This document shows positions 9,289 through 21,689 of a stretch of 64,000 nucleotides of DNA, piece after piece. Position 1 is the first letter of the stretch; the number at the start of each line of letters is the position of its first letter. The stretch comes from Platanthera guangdongensis. Taxonomy: Eukaryota > Streptophyta > Magnoliopsida > Asparagales > Orchidaceae. The stretch spans positions 7,366,043-7,430,042 of the forward strand of contig CM077155.1 of the NCBI GenBank assembly GCA_039583875.1, written 5' to 3'. The translations under genes and the position numbers were made by a program. The notes under the pieces are model-generated. The model searched no databases, was not told where the DNA came from, and saw only the letters and a program-made list of their open reading frames with translations.

Positions 9289-12200
9289 CTATTCTAAGTT
9301 TATCATCCCTAATTCAATTTTAAATTTATTAAATTTGGTTTCATCTAAAGGCTTAGTATACATATCCGCTAGCTGATTATCTGTATTAATATACTCTAGT
9401 GAAATATCTTCTTTTTCCACATGTTCCCTTAGAAAATGGTATTTTATTTCTATGTGCTTAGTCCTACTATGAGAGACGGGATTATTTGCAATAGAAATAG
9501 CACTAGTAGAATCACAAAATAAAGGTGTTCTACTTACTTGAATACCATAATCTTCTAGCTGATGTTGAATCCATAGAAGTTGAGCACAACAACTTCCTGC
9601 AGCAACGTACTCTGATTCTGCAGTGGAGATAGCCACACTTGTTTGTTTCTTGCTACTCCATGATATCAGCCTTCCACCTAGGAATTGACAGGTACCTGTT
9701 GTACTTTTCCTATCTTCCTTGCAGCCTGCAAAATCTGCATCTGAATAACCTATCAGTTCAAACTCTCCATTCCTAGGCTACCAAAGGCCTAGATAAGGAG
9801 TGCCCTTAAGATATCTCAAAATTCTTTTGACTGCTGTCAAATGAGATTCTTTAGGGCAAGCTTGGTACCTTGCACAGACACATGTAGCATACATGATATC
9901 TGGTCTACTAGTAGTCAAATACAATAGGGAGCCAACTATCCCTCTATACAAAGTCTCATCTACAGGTTTCCCTGCATCATCTTTTCTTAGAGACATGCTT
10001 GACCCCATAGGAGTTTTCATGGTACTGGATGATTCCATACCATACTTCCTTATCAAGTCTAGGGTGAACTTAGACTGGCATATGGATAAACCATCTTTAG
10101 TCTGTCTAACTTGGAGACCCAAGAAGAACTTAAGTTCCCCCATACTGCTCATTTCAAATTGTCCTTGCATAAGTTTTGCAAACTTTCTGCAAAGACCACT
10201 TTCTGTAGACCCAAATATAATGTCATCTACATATATTTGGACTAAGATAATCTTGCCTCTGGATTCCCTAAGGAAGAGAGTCTTGTCTATTTTCCCCCTT
10301 GAGAATTTGTTCTCAATGAGGAAACTAGACAGGGTTTCATACTAAGCCCTATGGGCTTGTTTTAACCCATACAAAGCCTTCCTAAGTCTATAAACATAAT
10401 TAGGTTTGATAGAATCAACAAAACCTGATGGTTGTTCTACATAGACTTCTTCCTTCAGATTTCCATTCAGAAACGCTGACTTAACATCCATTTGGTATAC
10501 TTTAAACCCTTGATAGGTTGCATAGGCAAGAAACATCCTTATGGCCTCCAGTCTGGCTACTGGAGCAAAGGTTTGATCAAAGTCAATACCTTCTTCCTGT
10601 CTATATCCCTTAGCAACCAGTCTAGCTTTGTTCTTCACAATAACTCCATGTTCATCCATCTTGTTCCTAAAGATCCACTTAGTTCCTATAATGTTGTGGT
10701 CCTTGGGTTTAGGAACTAGCTCCCAGACATTGCATCTTTTGAACTGGTTCAGCTCCTCTTGCATAGCTTCAATCCAATGAGGGTCTAGGATTGCTTCTTC
10801 AAATTTCTTTGGCTCTACTTGGGATAGAAAGCTGGAGTAGAGAACTGAACTTAGATTCCTGCTCCTTATTTGTACCCCTTGTCTGAGATCACCAATAATT
10901 TGATTGGCTGGATGATCTTTTAGATATCTATTTGCTGGAGGCAGTCTGTCTTCAGGTTGTACACCTTCATTCTCTTCAACTTGCTGCACCCCTTGGTCTT
11001 CTTCTGCATTAGGTGTATCTAGTACTCCCCCTGGACAACAGCCACTATCATCCACTTGCTGACTTGCAGTAGAACCTTCTTCAATAGTAAGCCTGTCCAT
11101 CTTCTCAGTCACACCTGTGGAGCTGCAAATACTTCTAGACAATTCATTGTTAATGAGTCTAGCTTCATCAAATACTACATGTACTGACTCTTCTATAACT
11201 TGAGTAGTCAAGTTGTAGACCCTATAAGCCTTACTGTTGTTGATGTACCCAACAAAGATCCCCTCTTGGGATTTGGCATCAAACTTAGTTAAATAAGACT
11301 TACCATTGTTAAGTATATAGCATTTACAACCAAATATCCTGAAATAGGATAGATTTGGTTTTCTTCCTTTCACAATCTCATAGGGGGTCTTATTGTGCCT
11401 CTTGGTGATAGTAGCCCTATTGATTACATGACATGCAGTATTAACTGGCTCAGCCCAGAAATATTCTGGGAGAGATGTGTCACTCAACAGGGTTCTACCA
11501 GCCTCTATCAAGGTTCTATTTTTCCTCTCAGCAATACCATTTTGCTGAGGTGTTCTTGGTGAGGAAAATTCCTGAAATATCCCAAACTCTTCACATAGCT
11601 TTGTCATACTATCAGACTGGAATTCAGTACCATGGTCACTTCTTATTTTGACCACTGTAATGTCTAACTCATTCTGAATTTGTTTGACAAAACTATAAAA
11701 GATGCTAGGAGTTTCAGATTTTTGCCTTAGGAAGAATACCCAGGAAAACCTTGAATAATCATCTACAACCACAAAAGTATAGACCTTCCTACCTAGGCTG
11801 TGAACTGGCATAGGACCAAAAAGATCCATATGCAAGAGGTATAGGCACCTCATAGCATCTTTATTCTCAATGCTATTAAAGGTGGATTTGGTCTGCTTGC
11901 CCTTTTGACAAGCTGAGCATATCCCATCTTTTATACACTTAACCTGAGGACCATTCCTCACTAACTCTTTGCTAAAGAGTTGGCCAATTGTCTTGTAGTT
12001 AAGATGAGCCAGCCTCTTGTGCCATTTAACACAATGGGAGACTCTTTAATCAGCTACAAGACAAATAGGAGAAGCATTGTTCTCACACATAATGTCTAGA
12101 CAATAGACATTTCTCTTCCTATAACTTGTCAGAATGATCTTTTGATCACTTGACCTACTGATATGACAACCATCTTTGACAAATGAGATATCATATCCTA

Positions 12201-12789
12201 AATCACTCAGCTGACTTATGCTAATGAGGTTATGTTTCAAACCCTTAACATAAGCCACTTGAATAATTGTAATAAGGTTGCTAGAAATGTTACCAAAGCC
12301 TTTGATGATTCCTTTTTCAGAACCACCAAAGGTAACTTTAGGACCATCCTTGATTGGTGTATAGTCCTTCAGCAATCCCCTAGTTCAAGTCATGTGCCTG
12401 GAACATCCACTGTCCAAGTACCATATTGGGGCATGGTCACTTGGACTCACCTGCAAAACAGATTACTTTACCTTAGAACCCAAATAATTCTTGGGTCCTT
12501 GGTGCAAGTTAGTCTTACTCTTAACAAAACTACCTGTAGCATTTCTAGCAGGCAGTTTGCTACTCACCTTGGCATTTGAATTATGCCAACAATCTATGGC
12601 AAAGTGGCCTACCTTGCCACAACACCAGCACTCAAATCTGTTGTACCTTTGTTTAGGTACAACCTTGGTTGTTTTGTCTACAGCAGGCTTCTTGTTGAGT
12701 ACTGGGGTTTTACCCTTAGATTTGGACTTGACTGTCCAAGTAGGTTTTAAACCCCAATCCAGTTTTACCCTTATGAGGTGCAAACTCAT
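9289..12789 (-). pseudogene. SIRE-like pol: zinc knuckle, protease, integrase, RT, RNase H
   Basis: From 12789 to 9289 one frame continues, broken only by stop codons: TAA at 12463-12465, TGA about 12388, TAA at 12046-12048, TAG at 10342-10344 and TAG at 9778-9780. Domains in order are a CCHC knuckle (CWCCGKVGHFAIDC), the protease motif DSGCSRHMT at about 12390-12415, integrase zinc residues (WHKRLAHL...CSACQKGK) and the DDE core ([24 protein letters not shown] with 35 residues between the last D and E). RT follows with [14 protein letters not shown] and YVDDIIFG (about 10230), then RNase H with TAESEYVAA and the C-terminal LADMYTKPLDE. Despite the stops nearly all conserved residues remain, so it is a recently inactivated element. 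Confidence 0.9.
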
Positions 12790-12937
12790 CTATCAAAGGT
12801 AGAACAGACTTTGGTTTAGAAAAACTTGCTACTATATCTCTCTATTTCTGAAGACTAATCTCCAGATTTCTGATTTGATCATTTTTAAATATTATAGTCT
12901 CCATCTGAATAACAGCAATGTGCTTCAGTCTGGCTAT

Positions 12938-14437
12938 TTAATTTAATTTCTGATCAAGCAACTTGTCAAAATCTGTTGCATCAATTTTAAGACTGGTAAT
13001 CTCCTTAGCCTGACTCTTGGCCAAGGATTTACTTTTCTTCAAAGCTTGCAACATTACTCTATATTCATCAATCAACAGATGAATATCTCCTTCAGATTCA
13101 GATCCACTAACATCACTTGATGCTGATGTATCTGAATCTGACTCAGTACTAGAAATTGAACTAACAGAACAATTTTGTACCTGACTTGGTACAGGCTGAT
13201 CCTGGATTTTGTCTCCTTCTGATAAGGTCATCAGTCCCTGGCACTGATTGTCCTCATGCTCATATATTGAGTTCATTAATTGTATGAACTCATCTTCCTC
13301 TTCTTCAGCAAACAGTCTAATATAAGCTTCAGCTTCTGAATCTGATTCTGAAGATGACATATCAGACAGACTTTTGTCCTTCTTAGCAACAAAGGACCTT
13401 TCCTTTTTGCCCTTGATTTGAGTCTTCTTCTTATCAGTTGACTCTTTCCTCTTCTCTGGACAGTCAGCAACAACATGTCTCTGTCTGTTACAACAATAGC
13501 AAACTATCTTTGAGGATGTAAATTTACTTTGCCTGGACTTTCTTCTTTCATTCTTTGATGACTTCTGTGAAGTGGATGGCTTAGACCTCCACTGTTTTTT
13601 CTTAAGAAACTTCTGAAAATGTCTAGTGAAAGCTGCAAAATCTTCATCACTCTCACTGCTTTCAGAATTCTTGCTTTCTGACTCATCTGTCTCAGTCTCA
13701 GCAACTTTTGGAGGTGCAGATGGAGACTTACTTTTATATTTCCTAGTGGCTTCTGTCTTGAAAGCCACATCTCTTTATTTGTGCTCAACTCTGGTAGTCT
13801 TCTCTTCCTCCTTTCTTACCATTAACTGCATCTCATATGATAACAGTTTTCCATACAATGTTGGAGGAGGAATGTCTGCTAATTTGTCCATTTCCCTTAT
13901 GACACAAATCTTGGTATCTCATTCCTTAGTCAGTGATCTCAAGAACTTATCATTCAATTCATAGTTGCTAAATTCTCTTCCATAAGACATCAACTCATTG
14001 ACAATCCTATAGAATTTCTTGTAGCACTCAGTTATGCTATCAGACCTGCCTTGTCTGAAGCTTTCATACTCTTGATTCAATAAAGACTTCCTGTCTTGTC
14101 TTACCTTTTCTGATCCCTCCATATAGACTATCAGTGTATCCCACATTTCTTTAGAAGTTTTACAGTGAATCAAATTCTGAAAAGTTGCATCATCTATTGC
14201 ACTTATTATAATATTCTGGGCCCTCTTGTCCATAGTGGCCAGAATAATCTCATCTTTAGTCATCTCTGAATAGTCCTTAGGAGTTCTCTGATTTGCATCC
14301 AGGACAGATACTTTCATCGGCACATATGGCCCTTCTTTGACTGTGATATAGATTCTAGGGTCAGAGGCTTCCATAAAAAGTCTAACCCTTTCTTTCCAAA
14401 TGCCAAAAATTTCCTTTCTACAAATTGGCAACTTCAT
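12938..14437 (-). pseudogene. SIRE-like gag, broken
   Basis: Open pieces 14437-13919 and 13768-12938 share a frame. TGA at 13919-13921 and TAA about 13770 separate them. The first piece looks like the alpha-helical copia Gag domain (IFGIWKERVRLF, a MWDTLIVYMEGSEKVRQDRK segment). The second has a Lys/Ser-rich stretch, a CCHC-type knuckle (CYCCNRQRHVVADC) and acidic repeats. A frameshift between about 12790 and 12940 separates gag from the rest of the polyprotein. Gag would form the particle that holds the RNA. Confidence 0.85.
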
Positions 14438-14545
14438 GGATCCTAGCTCTTTGTGATTCTCAGTTGAACCTATTTTCTTGATTCTTTATTATACTGAATC
14501 TGCCAACAGGATCTTTACTCAGACAGTTATGTCCTTTTTGAGGAA

Positions 14546-14561
14546 CCTGGCTCTGCTACCA
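14546..14561 (-). other. Primer-binding site of SIRE-like element
   Basis: The minus strand reads TGGTAGCAGAGCCAGG two bases after the 5' LTR. It differs by one base in its first 12 from the usual initiator-Met site TGGTATCAGAGC. Confidence 0.8.
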
Positions 14562-14562
14562 C

Positions 14563-15637
14563 TTGAAAGAACTAGTGCCTAAACACCTAGAGGGGGGGTG
14601 AATAGGTGCACTTAATCTTTTTAAACTTTAAAGCCAGAAACACAGAATTATATGCAATTCTTCACAGCAATACAGCACATACACCACAGCAATCACAGAA
14701 TAAAGCACACACAGAGAACACACAGATTTTATAGTGGTTCCCCAAGGTCTGGGTACATCCACTTCCCCCTTCGTCTATCTAGTAGTGTACTAGATTCGGC
14801 CTAACTTCTCCTATACTTCTCAGATCCACAGATCTTACAACTCAGAACCCCAAACAGGTTCCTACAGCTCAGAGTGATCCCACTCCTACAACTCAGGCTC
14901 AAAAGCCCTACCACTCAGTCTTCACCAAGACCTACACTCAGCCTTCAATAAGGCCTACACTCAGAGAAATGTATCTCCTACACTCAGGCACACATACCCT
15001 ACCACTCAGCCTTTATAAATATAGGCTTACAACTCAGATCCCTAAGGATCCTACAGAAAATATAAAATACAAGAATTAATAACCACAACTCTGATTGAGA
15101 AAGTTGAGTTGACTGGTTTCTTGATGAGTTCTTGAAAGAACTTTGATGAGATCAACCTCCCTTGGCTTTTCTTCAAAGCTTCTTGAATTAGAACACAGTA
15201 GGGTTGAATCTCTAGGCAGATGCTCTTCAATCAACTGCTGACTTGTGAATCAGATCTCAATCTGAAACTTTCTTTATCAGCATGGTTCAATAGCTGTCTT
15301 CTTAGAAGGAGCTTTCTCTCTCCAACTACTTAGATCTTTACTTGAAGGTCTTCTTCTTGTTTGTTGTTTCTCACTTCAATGATTGCTTCATCTGATTCTA
15401 TTTTCTTCTGTTGAAGGAATAAGCCTTTATATAGGCTTTATTCATGGTGACCGGCTGATCCGGTTTCTAACAAACTTCTGACAGCTCTGACAGTAGTTGT
15501 TGACCGGTTGAAATGGCAGCTGTCAAGTCATCCAGTCACTTTTTGAAAACTCTGTCACTGTCTGAAAGTGTCGAGACAGATAGTCTTTATGTGTCGACAC
15601 AAATAGACCAAGTGTCGACACAAGTAGACTAAGTGTC
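14563..15637 (-). repeat. SIRE-like 5' LTR, first part
   Basis: Begins TGAAAGAACTAG after the PBS and runs to the Tekay insertion point. It contains a TATATAAAGG candidate TATA box on the minus strand at about 15427-15434 and, at its end, the first GTGTCGACAC palindromes. The rest of the LTR is at 25497-26330. Confidence 0.92.
15633..15637. repeat. Target duplication GTGTC, left of Tekay element
   Basis: GTGTC precedes the TGTAAC terminus and is repeated at 25492-25496. The uninterrupted site is seen in the other SIRE LTR near 4813-4822, where a single GTGTCGACAC stands. Confidence 0.95.
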
Positions 15638-18110
15638 TGTAACAACCCCATCCGTTCGTATGATATATTCTAGAAGGTCCGGCCGGGGCCCCACAGGATA
15701 TATCACAAAACAGTCGGTGAAGGTACAGGATGATACTAGAGTCGCGCATCGCACCTAACACAAAGCATTCTAGCGGAAGCCTAGACTACAACTTGAACTC
15801 CTCATGAATGTCCAAACATAAAACTCCACATTTTATATCATATAGGAATGTCTTACATCAAGCACAAAACGTTGGTCTTATGGCCTTACATGGCTTTCAC
15901 ACAGTGGCCTAAACAAATTGGCGCGCAGGTCGGCCACAAGAAAAGAAAACACTCAAAAGAACACAGCTAGCCTTCGAGGGCTAGCAGCAGCAGCAACAAC
16001 ACCCGCAGGAACATCAGCCTCTATGCGATCCGCTCGGCTCTCCAGCACCTGGAAAGGGACAATCCACCCACCGGTGGCAAACAAAAGCAACGGTCAGCGT
16101 TCAGCTGACCAAATTATAATGACCCTACCCCTTCTCTCGGGGCAGCGGTATTTTTCCCTGCAGGCATATCATACCACAAGTATGGCAAGCTATATCATCA
16201 AAAGGTGCTTTCACGCACACAAGCCATCACAACCGTTCGCCGCCCGGCCCAACGGTCCGTGCACTCAGGGCACATTCTTGGTGTTCTGGCAACCTCTTGC
16301 CCACCACCGTATCAGGGTTATCACCCAACGGTAAATCTCTTGAGCATTTACTCCATGGCGTGCAGCGGGAGTTAGTCTTCGGACACCGGGATGGCCCGTA
16401 GCCCCCCATTGTGTCATGGCGCGCAGGCCGAAGACTCTTGCTATGCGCTCCAACAGACCGCACTTTTTGGTCTCACGTCAGACGGACATAGCGCAGGTCG
16501 GATCCTCCACCCCCCGTTGCTCAAATCGCCTTGCCTTCTCCGAGTACAGCGTACTCATGGCTATATCAAAGGCGCGGGTCGGTCTCACCAATCCTGTTCT
16601 TGGCATTCAAGCTTGGGTATTTCACTATACCCATTTTCTCACCGCAACAGCGGGTCTTTCCTGGGCACACCAGTACTTCTTGTGACTCTCTCCATAGGTG
16701 GACACCGCACAAGAACAAATGTCAGGGGTCTTTCCTGGGCACACCAGTACTTCATGTGACTCGCTTCACAGGTGGACACCCTATGACATCAAGCATCACA
16801 AAAGGGCCTTTCCTGGTCCCACCAGTACTTCATGTGCCTCATTCACAGGTTGGACCCAAAAACATCCCATGGTCATTTTCTTGGGCTACCACCCCAGTAC
16901 TTCCTGCTACTCCTTTTCGCAGGTATAACCCGTAGACTCCTTACACGACACGTTTATCACGGAGTCTTCTCCGGTTCGTATGCAACATCACCAATCCAGA
17001 CTAACCTGTCCAGATGGGCTTCACACAGCATGCCTATTCCGTACTCCATTTCCAAATCTATATGCTAACAAAGGGGATTTCAAGAATCACCCAAACGATT
17101 CCCAAAAGCAGCCACCTCTTGGTGGGGGAATCACAAATATATGCCAAAAAGGAAGCCTTCACATGGCTAGGAAGAAAAGTCGTTACCCTTGATGATCGCT
17201 TCGGTGCCATGGACTCCAAGCTAGCTTGCAAGACTCGCAAGAGCGTTTCCTCCGCAACGCTGGCTTCGGATCTCTCGTCGGTAAACCGCAACACCACCAA
17301 CAGCAGCCCCCTTTCCTTCTTCCTCCTCCTTTCTCTCTCTCTTTCTCTCTTCACTTGAAGAAAGATGAAGGCCAAATCAAAGTGAGAATTCTTCTCTGAT
17401 TTCGGCCCTTAAGGAAAAAGAAGAAGAAGCTTCAGCCCTTGGATCTAGACTGAAGGAATGGACGGCCACGATTCTGCCAAAAACACATATTTTGACCCGA
17501 CACGGCCTCGAACGCGGCCGTGTGCCAGGCCGTGTGCCTCAAGCGGTGGTCAACCGACTTATCCAAACCAGTGACACGCCCACGGGACACGCCCGTGTCA
17601 TGGGCCGTGTCACCAACACGCCTTTAGACACGCCCGTGTCTGTGGCCGTGTACCTGGGGAAAAAATCCCAAATCATCCCGAGACTTCCCACGGCCTGTGA
17701 CACGCCCGTGTCCCAGGTCGTGTGCCCAGACACGGCACAAAGACACGCCCTGTCGAAACCTTCGGCGGGCTGAGTTCGTCGCCTAATTTGACACGCCCTG
17801 TGACACGCCCGTGTCACAGGCCGTGTTAAGCACTCGACACTCGCTTCTCGACACTCGACGATCGTCGAATAAAACTCGTCGAGCATGCGACACGGCCTTG
17901 GACACGCCCGTGTCCTGGGCCGTGTGCCTCCTCTCGACGCATCGCCGAGAGCAAAAATCGTCGAGACAAAACCCAATCGTCGACACAACCTCGACACGCC
18001 CTGCGACACGCCCGTGTCGCAGGCCGTGTCAACCGACACGCCCTGGGACACGCCCGTGTGCCAGGCCGTGTCACCCAAAAATGTCTGTTTCCGAACTTTG
18101 GGCTGTTACA
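15638..18110 (-). repeat. Tekay-like 3' LTR
   Basis: TGTAACAACCCC at the left end, GGGCTGTTACA at the right end; 2473 bp. Same sequence as 23032-25491 apart from the substitutions and a 13-bp extra stretch near 17582. Open frames inside it are not genes. Confidence 0.95.
17495..18085. repeat. GACACGCCCGTGTC dyad cluster in Tekay-like LTR
   Basis: About six GACACG-CC-CGTGTC inverted repeats, each typically followed by a GGCCGTGT half-site 5-10 bases later, sit in the U3 part of the LTR, along with TCGTCGA-rich motifs. The same array is in the other LTR at about 24890-25460, and an inverted related array is in the solo LTR at 53600-54150. Confidence 0.9.
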
Positions 18111-18126
18111 ATCCTCCCCTCCTACA
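18111..18126 (-). other. Polypurine tract of Tekay-like element
   Basis: Minus strand TGTAGGAGGGGAGGAT directly before the 3' LTR. Confidence 0.85.
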
Positions 18127-18235
18127 AGAAATTTCGTCCTCGAAATTCAGAGACAGAAAAGCAACAGAAAGCAGCAAGAAAAATGTAACAACATATATTA
18201 GATAAACGTTTATGTTACAATAGTCTCGCTACAAA

Positions 18236-20179
18236 CTACACAAACAGCTCAGGGAACTCTGCTCGCATGGTTTGCTCGCGCTCCCATGTCAGCTCTTCAC
18301 GGCCGCAGTTGTCCCATCGGACTTTTACCATACCGACCGTCTTGTTCCACAACTGTTTTTCGGCTCGATCTTCGATCTGAATGGGTCTAACTCTCGTTGT
18401 TAGCCCATACTCCACCGGCACACGATCATCCGCGATCACTTGAGCTGGATCTTTCACGGCCTTCCGAAGCACCGAGATGTGAAAGACATCATGTAACCCA
18501 CCCAAGTCCGCCGACAGAGCTAGCCGATAAGCCGCCTCACCAATTTGTTCAACCACTTCAAACAGACCCAAATATCTGAGACTCAACTTTTTCAATCGTC
18601 GAATCCTGGAGACACCTTTGAATGGCTTGATCTTCAAGTAGACCCAATCGCCAACCACAAATTCTACGTTTCGGTGCTTGGCGTTGTAGTACTTCGCTTG
18701 TCGATCTTGAGCAATAAGCAATCTCTCTTGAATCGTCCAAATGGTTGAGTTTGCTTCATCCATCTCATTTGGTTTAACAACCCGGGTTTCACCCGCTTCT
18801 ACCCAAGCCAAGGGAGTACGGCACTTCCTTCCATATAGGGCTTCATATGGTGCCATCCCAATGCTTGCCTGGTAGCTGTTATTATATGCAAACTCGACCA
18901 TATAGAGATGATCTTCCCATCTCTTTCCGAAGTCAAGGGCGCACATTCGGAGCATGTCCTCCATTGTTCTGTTGGTACGTTCAGTTTGGCCATCCGTTTG
19001 GGGATGAAAGACCGTACTGAAAGTCAACTTCGTGCCCAACAGTCGGTGAACTAGCCTCCAATCATTTGACGTAAATCGCCCATCTCGATCACTTACGATG
19101 CTCCGAGGAACACCGTGAAGACGCACAATCTGGTCAACATATAACTTCGCCAAACTTTCAACCGAATCATCCCGCCTGTTCGGGAGAAAATGTGCTACTT
19201 TCGTTAGCCGGTCAACAATCACCCAAATGGAATCATTTCCTCGCTGCGATCTTGGCAACCCATGCACAAAATCCATGGAAATATCATCAAATTTCCACTC
19301 TGGTATCGGCAGTGACTTCAAATAACTGCCCGGCTTTTGGCATTCCGCCTTCACCATCGCACATGTTTGACATTTGGCCACATAAAGGGCAACATCTTTC
19401 TTGAGCCCTGGCCACCAGAAAAGCTTATTCATATCGTTGAACATCTTTGTGCTCCCGGGGTGAATGGAATACTTGGTATAATGTGCTTCATACATCAGTT
19501 CTTCCCTCAGCTTCCCCACATTTGGGACGCACAAACGGCCCTCTTTCCGTACAAGACCGTCAATCCAGGTGAATTTTCCTTCTGGCCCTTCATTCACATA
19601 GCGCAAGAGATCTTCATCCAACTCCGTTGCCCGTCGAACTCGGTCTGCAAGGTCACATTGCACCTCAGTCCAGTTCAAACATGCAATGGCAGTGGAATTC
19701 TTGTCAACACAATAGATCTCTAACGCCTCCAACTCCTGGATAAGGCGTTCATCATGCCTTTGTAACCAATTTGCTCTAACCGGAACTCGCCGACTCAAGG
19801 CATCCGCGACAACATTTCCCTTCCTGGGTGTATAGTGAATCTCAAAAGTGTAGTCCCCAAGGAACTCCAACCACCTTCGTTGTCGCATGTTCAACTCTTT
19901 CTGCTCCAACAGATACTTTAGGCTCTTATGATCGGTATAGATCTCCACCTTCACTCCATAAAGGTAGTGTCGCCACAACTTGAGTGCAAAAATCACCGCC
20001 GCTAATTCCAAATCATGGACGGGATAGTTTCGCTCGTGCACCTTCAGCTGGCGTGAGCCATAAGCAATCACCTTTCCGTTCTGCAAAAGAACGCAGCCTA
20101 AGCCGCTCCCTGAGGCATCACTATAAATCACAAAGCCATCAGTTCCACATGGCGAAGACAACACTGTTGACGTGGTCAA
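18236..20179 (-). CDS. Tekay-like pol: RNase H, integrase and chromodomain-like tail
   Basis: The frame is 647 codons open but its Met is not a natural start, as it continues the RT polyprotein after a one-base shift. RNase H spans about residues 13-131 ([23 protein letters not shown]). The integrase zinc domain has His residues near 240 and CQTC. The DDE core is in [18 protein letters not shown] and the Glu of GQTERTNRT. The GPY-type segment is followed by a C-terminal tail of about 60 residues ([18 protein letters not shown]...FPELF) that matches the chromodomain-like tails of Tekay/Del integrases. Such tails are thought to bias integration toward heterochromatin. It appears intact to the stop at 18236. 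Confidence 0.92.
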   Translation of the reverse strand: MTTSTVLSSPCGTDGFVIYSDASGSGLGCVLLQNGKVIAYGSRQLKVHERNYPVHDLELAAVIFALKLWRHYLYGVKVEIYTDHKSLKYLLEQKELNMRQRRWLEFLGDYTFEIHYTPRKGNVVADALSRRVPVRANWLQRHDERLIQELEALEIYCVDKNSTAIACLNWTEVQCDLADRVRRATELDEDLLRYVNEGPEGKFTWIDGLVRKEGRLCVPNVGKLREELMYEAHYTKYSIHPGSTKMFNDMNKLFWWPGLKKDVALYVAKCQTCAMVKAECQKPGSYLKSLPIPEWKFDDISMDFVHGLPRSQRGNDSIWVIVDRLTKVAHFLPNRRDDSVESLAKLYVDQIVRLHGVPRSIVSDRDGRFTSNDWRLVHRLLGTKLTFSTVFHPQTDGQTERTNRTMEDMLRMCALDFGKRWEDHLYMVEFAYNNSYQASIGMAPYEALYGRKCRTPLAWVEAGETRVVKPNEMDEANSTIWTIQERLLIAQDRQAKYYNAKHRNVEFVVGDWVYLKIKPFKGVSRIRRLKKLSLRYLGLFEVVEQIGEAAYRLALSADLGGLHDVFHISVLRKAVKDPAQVIADDRVPVEYGLTTRVRPIQIEDRAEKQLWNKTVGMVKVRWDNCGREELTWEREQTMRAEFPELFV

Positions 20180-20187
20180 CCGAACCT

Positions 20188-21636
20188 TCAGCTCTTCAAA
20201 AGCTCGTGCGCACTCTGGCGTCCAAACGAATTCTGATCTTTTCGCGTCAGTGTGGTTAGCGGCAAAGCGATCCGCGAGAAGTTCTCCACAAATCTTCTAT
20301 AGTAGCCCGCAAGTCCAAGAAAACTCTTGACCTCGGCCACGGAAGACAAGATTGGCCAATCTTGTATGGCTCTTATCTTCGCTGGATCCACTGCAATGCC
20401 CGCTCCACTCACCACATGGCCCAAAAATGCCACTGACGATAGCCAAAACTCGCACTTCGAGAACTTGGCATAGAGCTGATTTTGCCTCAACGTATTCAAC
20501 ACCAACCGCAAGTGACTCTCATGCTCAGCTTTGGACTTCGAGTATACCAGGATATCATCAATGAACACTATCACAAACAGATCCAGGTACTCACGAAAAA
20601 TACGGTGCATCAGATCCATAAACACCGAGGGCGCATTACACAATCCAAAGGGCATGACTGTGAACTCATAGTGCCCATAACGCGTTCCAAATGCGGTTTT
20701 GGGAATGTCACCTTCCCGAATTCTTAACTGGTAATAACCAGACTTCAGGTCCAACTTCGAATAGACCGTAGATCCCACCAGCTGATCAAATAATTCATCA
20801 ATCCGGGGTATAGGATACTTATTCTTCTCGGTCAGCTTATTCAATTCACGGTAATCTATACACAATCGTAACCCACCATCTTTCTTCTTTACAAAAAGCA
20901 CAGGCGCGCTCCAAGGTGACATACTTGGGCGGATATAACCTTGCTCTAGCATTTCTTGTAGTTGAACCTTCAACTCAGCCATCTCTTTAGGCGCAACGCG
21001 ATATGACGAGCGGGCCACGGGTTTCGCACCTGGCACCAATTCAATTGTGAAGTCAATCTCCCGCTGGGGTGGTAGCCCAGGGAGATCCGCGGGAAACACA
21101 TCGGTAAAGTCTGCCACAATCGGAACCTCGCACAAAGTGGCCTTAGGCTCAACAACCTGAATTAGTGCAAAGTGACACTCCGCACCCTTCCGAACAGCTT
21201 TGACTACCTGGAGTGCAGACATCAACGTCCCGCCCACTCCTCGCATACCTGCGAACTTGGTCTTCTGTTCGGTATTTTGGCCCAACGTGATTTCTTTGGA
21301 CTGGCAATCAATCATAGCATGCTGCTCCGCAAGCCAATCCATACCAAAAATCACATCGAATTCCGATATTGGCAAAATAAATGCGGTTAAACGAAAATCC
21401 CGACTTCCGAACTGAACCGCCACATCGCAAGCTTGATCCGCAAGCATCCAACAACCATTCGGCAACACCACTCTGACGCTATCTGCCTTTGCACGACTGG
21501 GTATCCCAAGCCGCGTAAGAAACTCACGAGACAGAAAAGAATGCGATGCACCTGTATCAAACAGTGCTCGCGCCAGCGTGTCCCGAATCATCACAAAGCC
21601 TATGACAAACATGTCACACACACAAACCACAAACAT
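20188..21636 (-). CDS. Tekay-like pol: aspartic protease and reverse transcriptase
   Basis: This frame holds the protease active site FDTGASHSF (Asp 27) and downstream [10 protein letters not shown], then RT with [20 protein letters not shown] and the catalytic FIDD at about 358-361. It ends where a one-base indel at about 20235-20245 shifts out of the RNase H frame. The first 13 residues before GFVMIRD are not homologous to the family and translate intron sequence: the natural join is to Gag by removing 21600-21689. This frame and the gag frame are in phase. RT makes cDNA; protease cleaves the polyprotein. Confidence 0.92.
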   Translation of the reverse strand: MFVVCVCDMFVIGFVMIRDTLARALFDTGASHSFLSREFLTRLGIPSRAKADSVRVVLPNGCWMLADQACDVAVQFGSRDFRLTAFILPISEFDVIFGMDWLAEQHAMIDCQSKEITLGQNTEQKTKFAGMRGVGGTLMSALQVVKAVRKGAECHFALIQVVEPKATLCEVPIVADFTDVFPADLPGLPPQREIDFTIELVPGAKPVARSSYRVAPKEMAELKVQLQEMLEQGYIRPSMSPWSAPVLFVKKKDGGLRLCIDYRELNKLTEKNKYPIPRIDELFDQLVGSTVYSKLDLKSGYYQLRIREGDIPKTAFGTRYGHYEFTVMPFGLCNAPSVFMDLMHRIFREYLDLFVIVFIDDILVYSKSKAEHESHLRLVLNTLRQNQLYAKFSKCEFWLSSVAFLGHVVSGAGIAVDPAKIRAIQDWPILSSVAEVKSFLGLAGYYRRFVENFSRIALPLTTLTRKDQNSFGRQSAHELLKS

Positions 21637-21689
21637 AGGGGTACTGAGCTAAGCATACAAACAATAGCATAAGCAAAACTAACTCATAC
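21600..21689 (-). other. Candidate 90-bp GT-AG intron at gag/protease junction
   Basis: On the minus strand the donor reads ACAG/GTATGAG and the acceptor TTTGTCATAG/GC. The sequence between is T-rich and holds two in-frame TAG codons, the first at 21679-21681. Removing it joins Gag ...VVTG to [18 protein letters not shown] in phase 1. That gives the spacing from the C-terminal Gag segment to the DTG expected of a continuous Tekay-type gag-pol, and the Gly codon is kept either way. Unspliced RNA ends Gag after Met-Ser. Confidence 0.72.

Noticed and set aside
16227..16935. Frames inside the Tekay LTR (also 23621-24322) as host genes
   Set aside because: They lie within a TG..CA bounded LTR with target duplications and occur twice identically; the family carries no gene there.
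17492..18205. Overlapping open frames with Arg/Thr/Cys/His repeats inside the Tekay LTRs
   Set aside because: They are translations of the GACACGCCCGTGTC array, open in several frames on both strands, with no protein homology.
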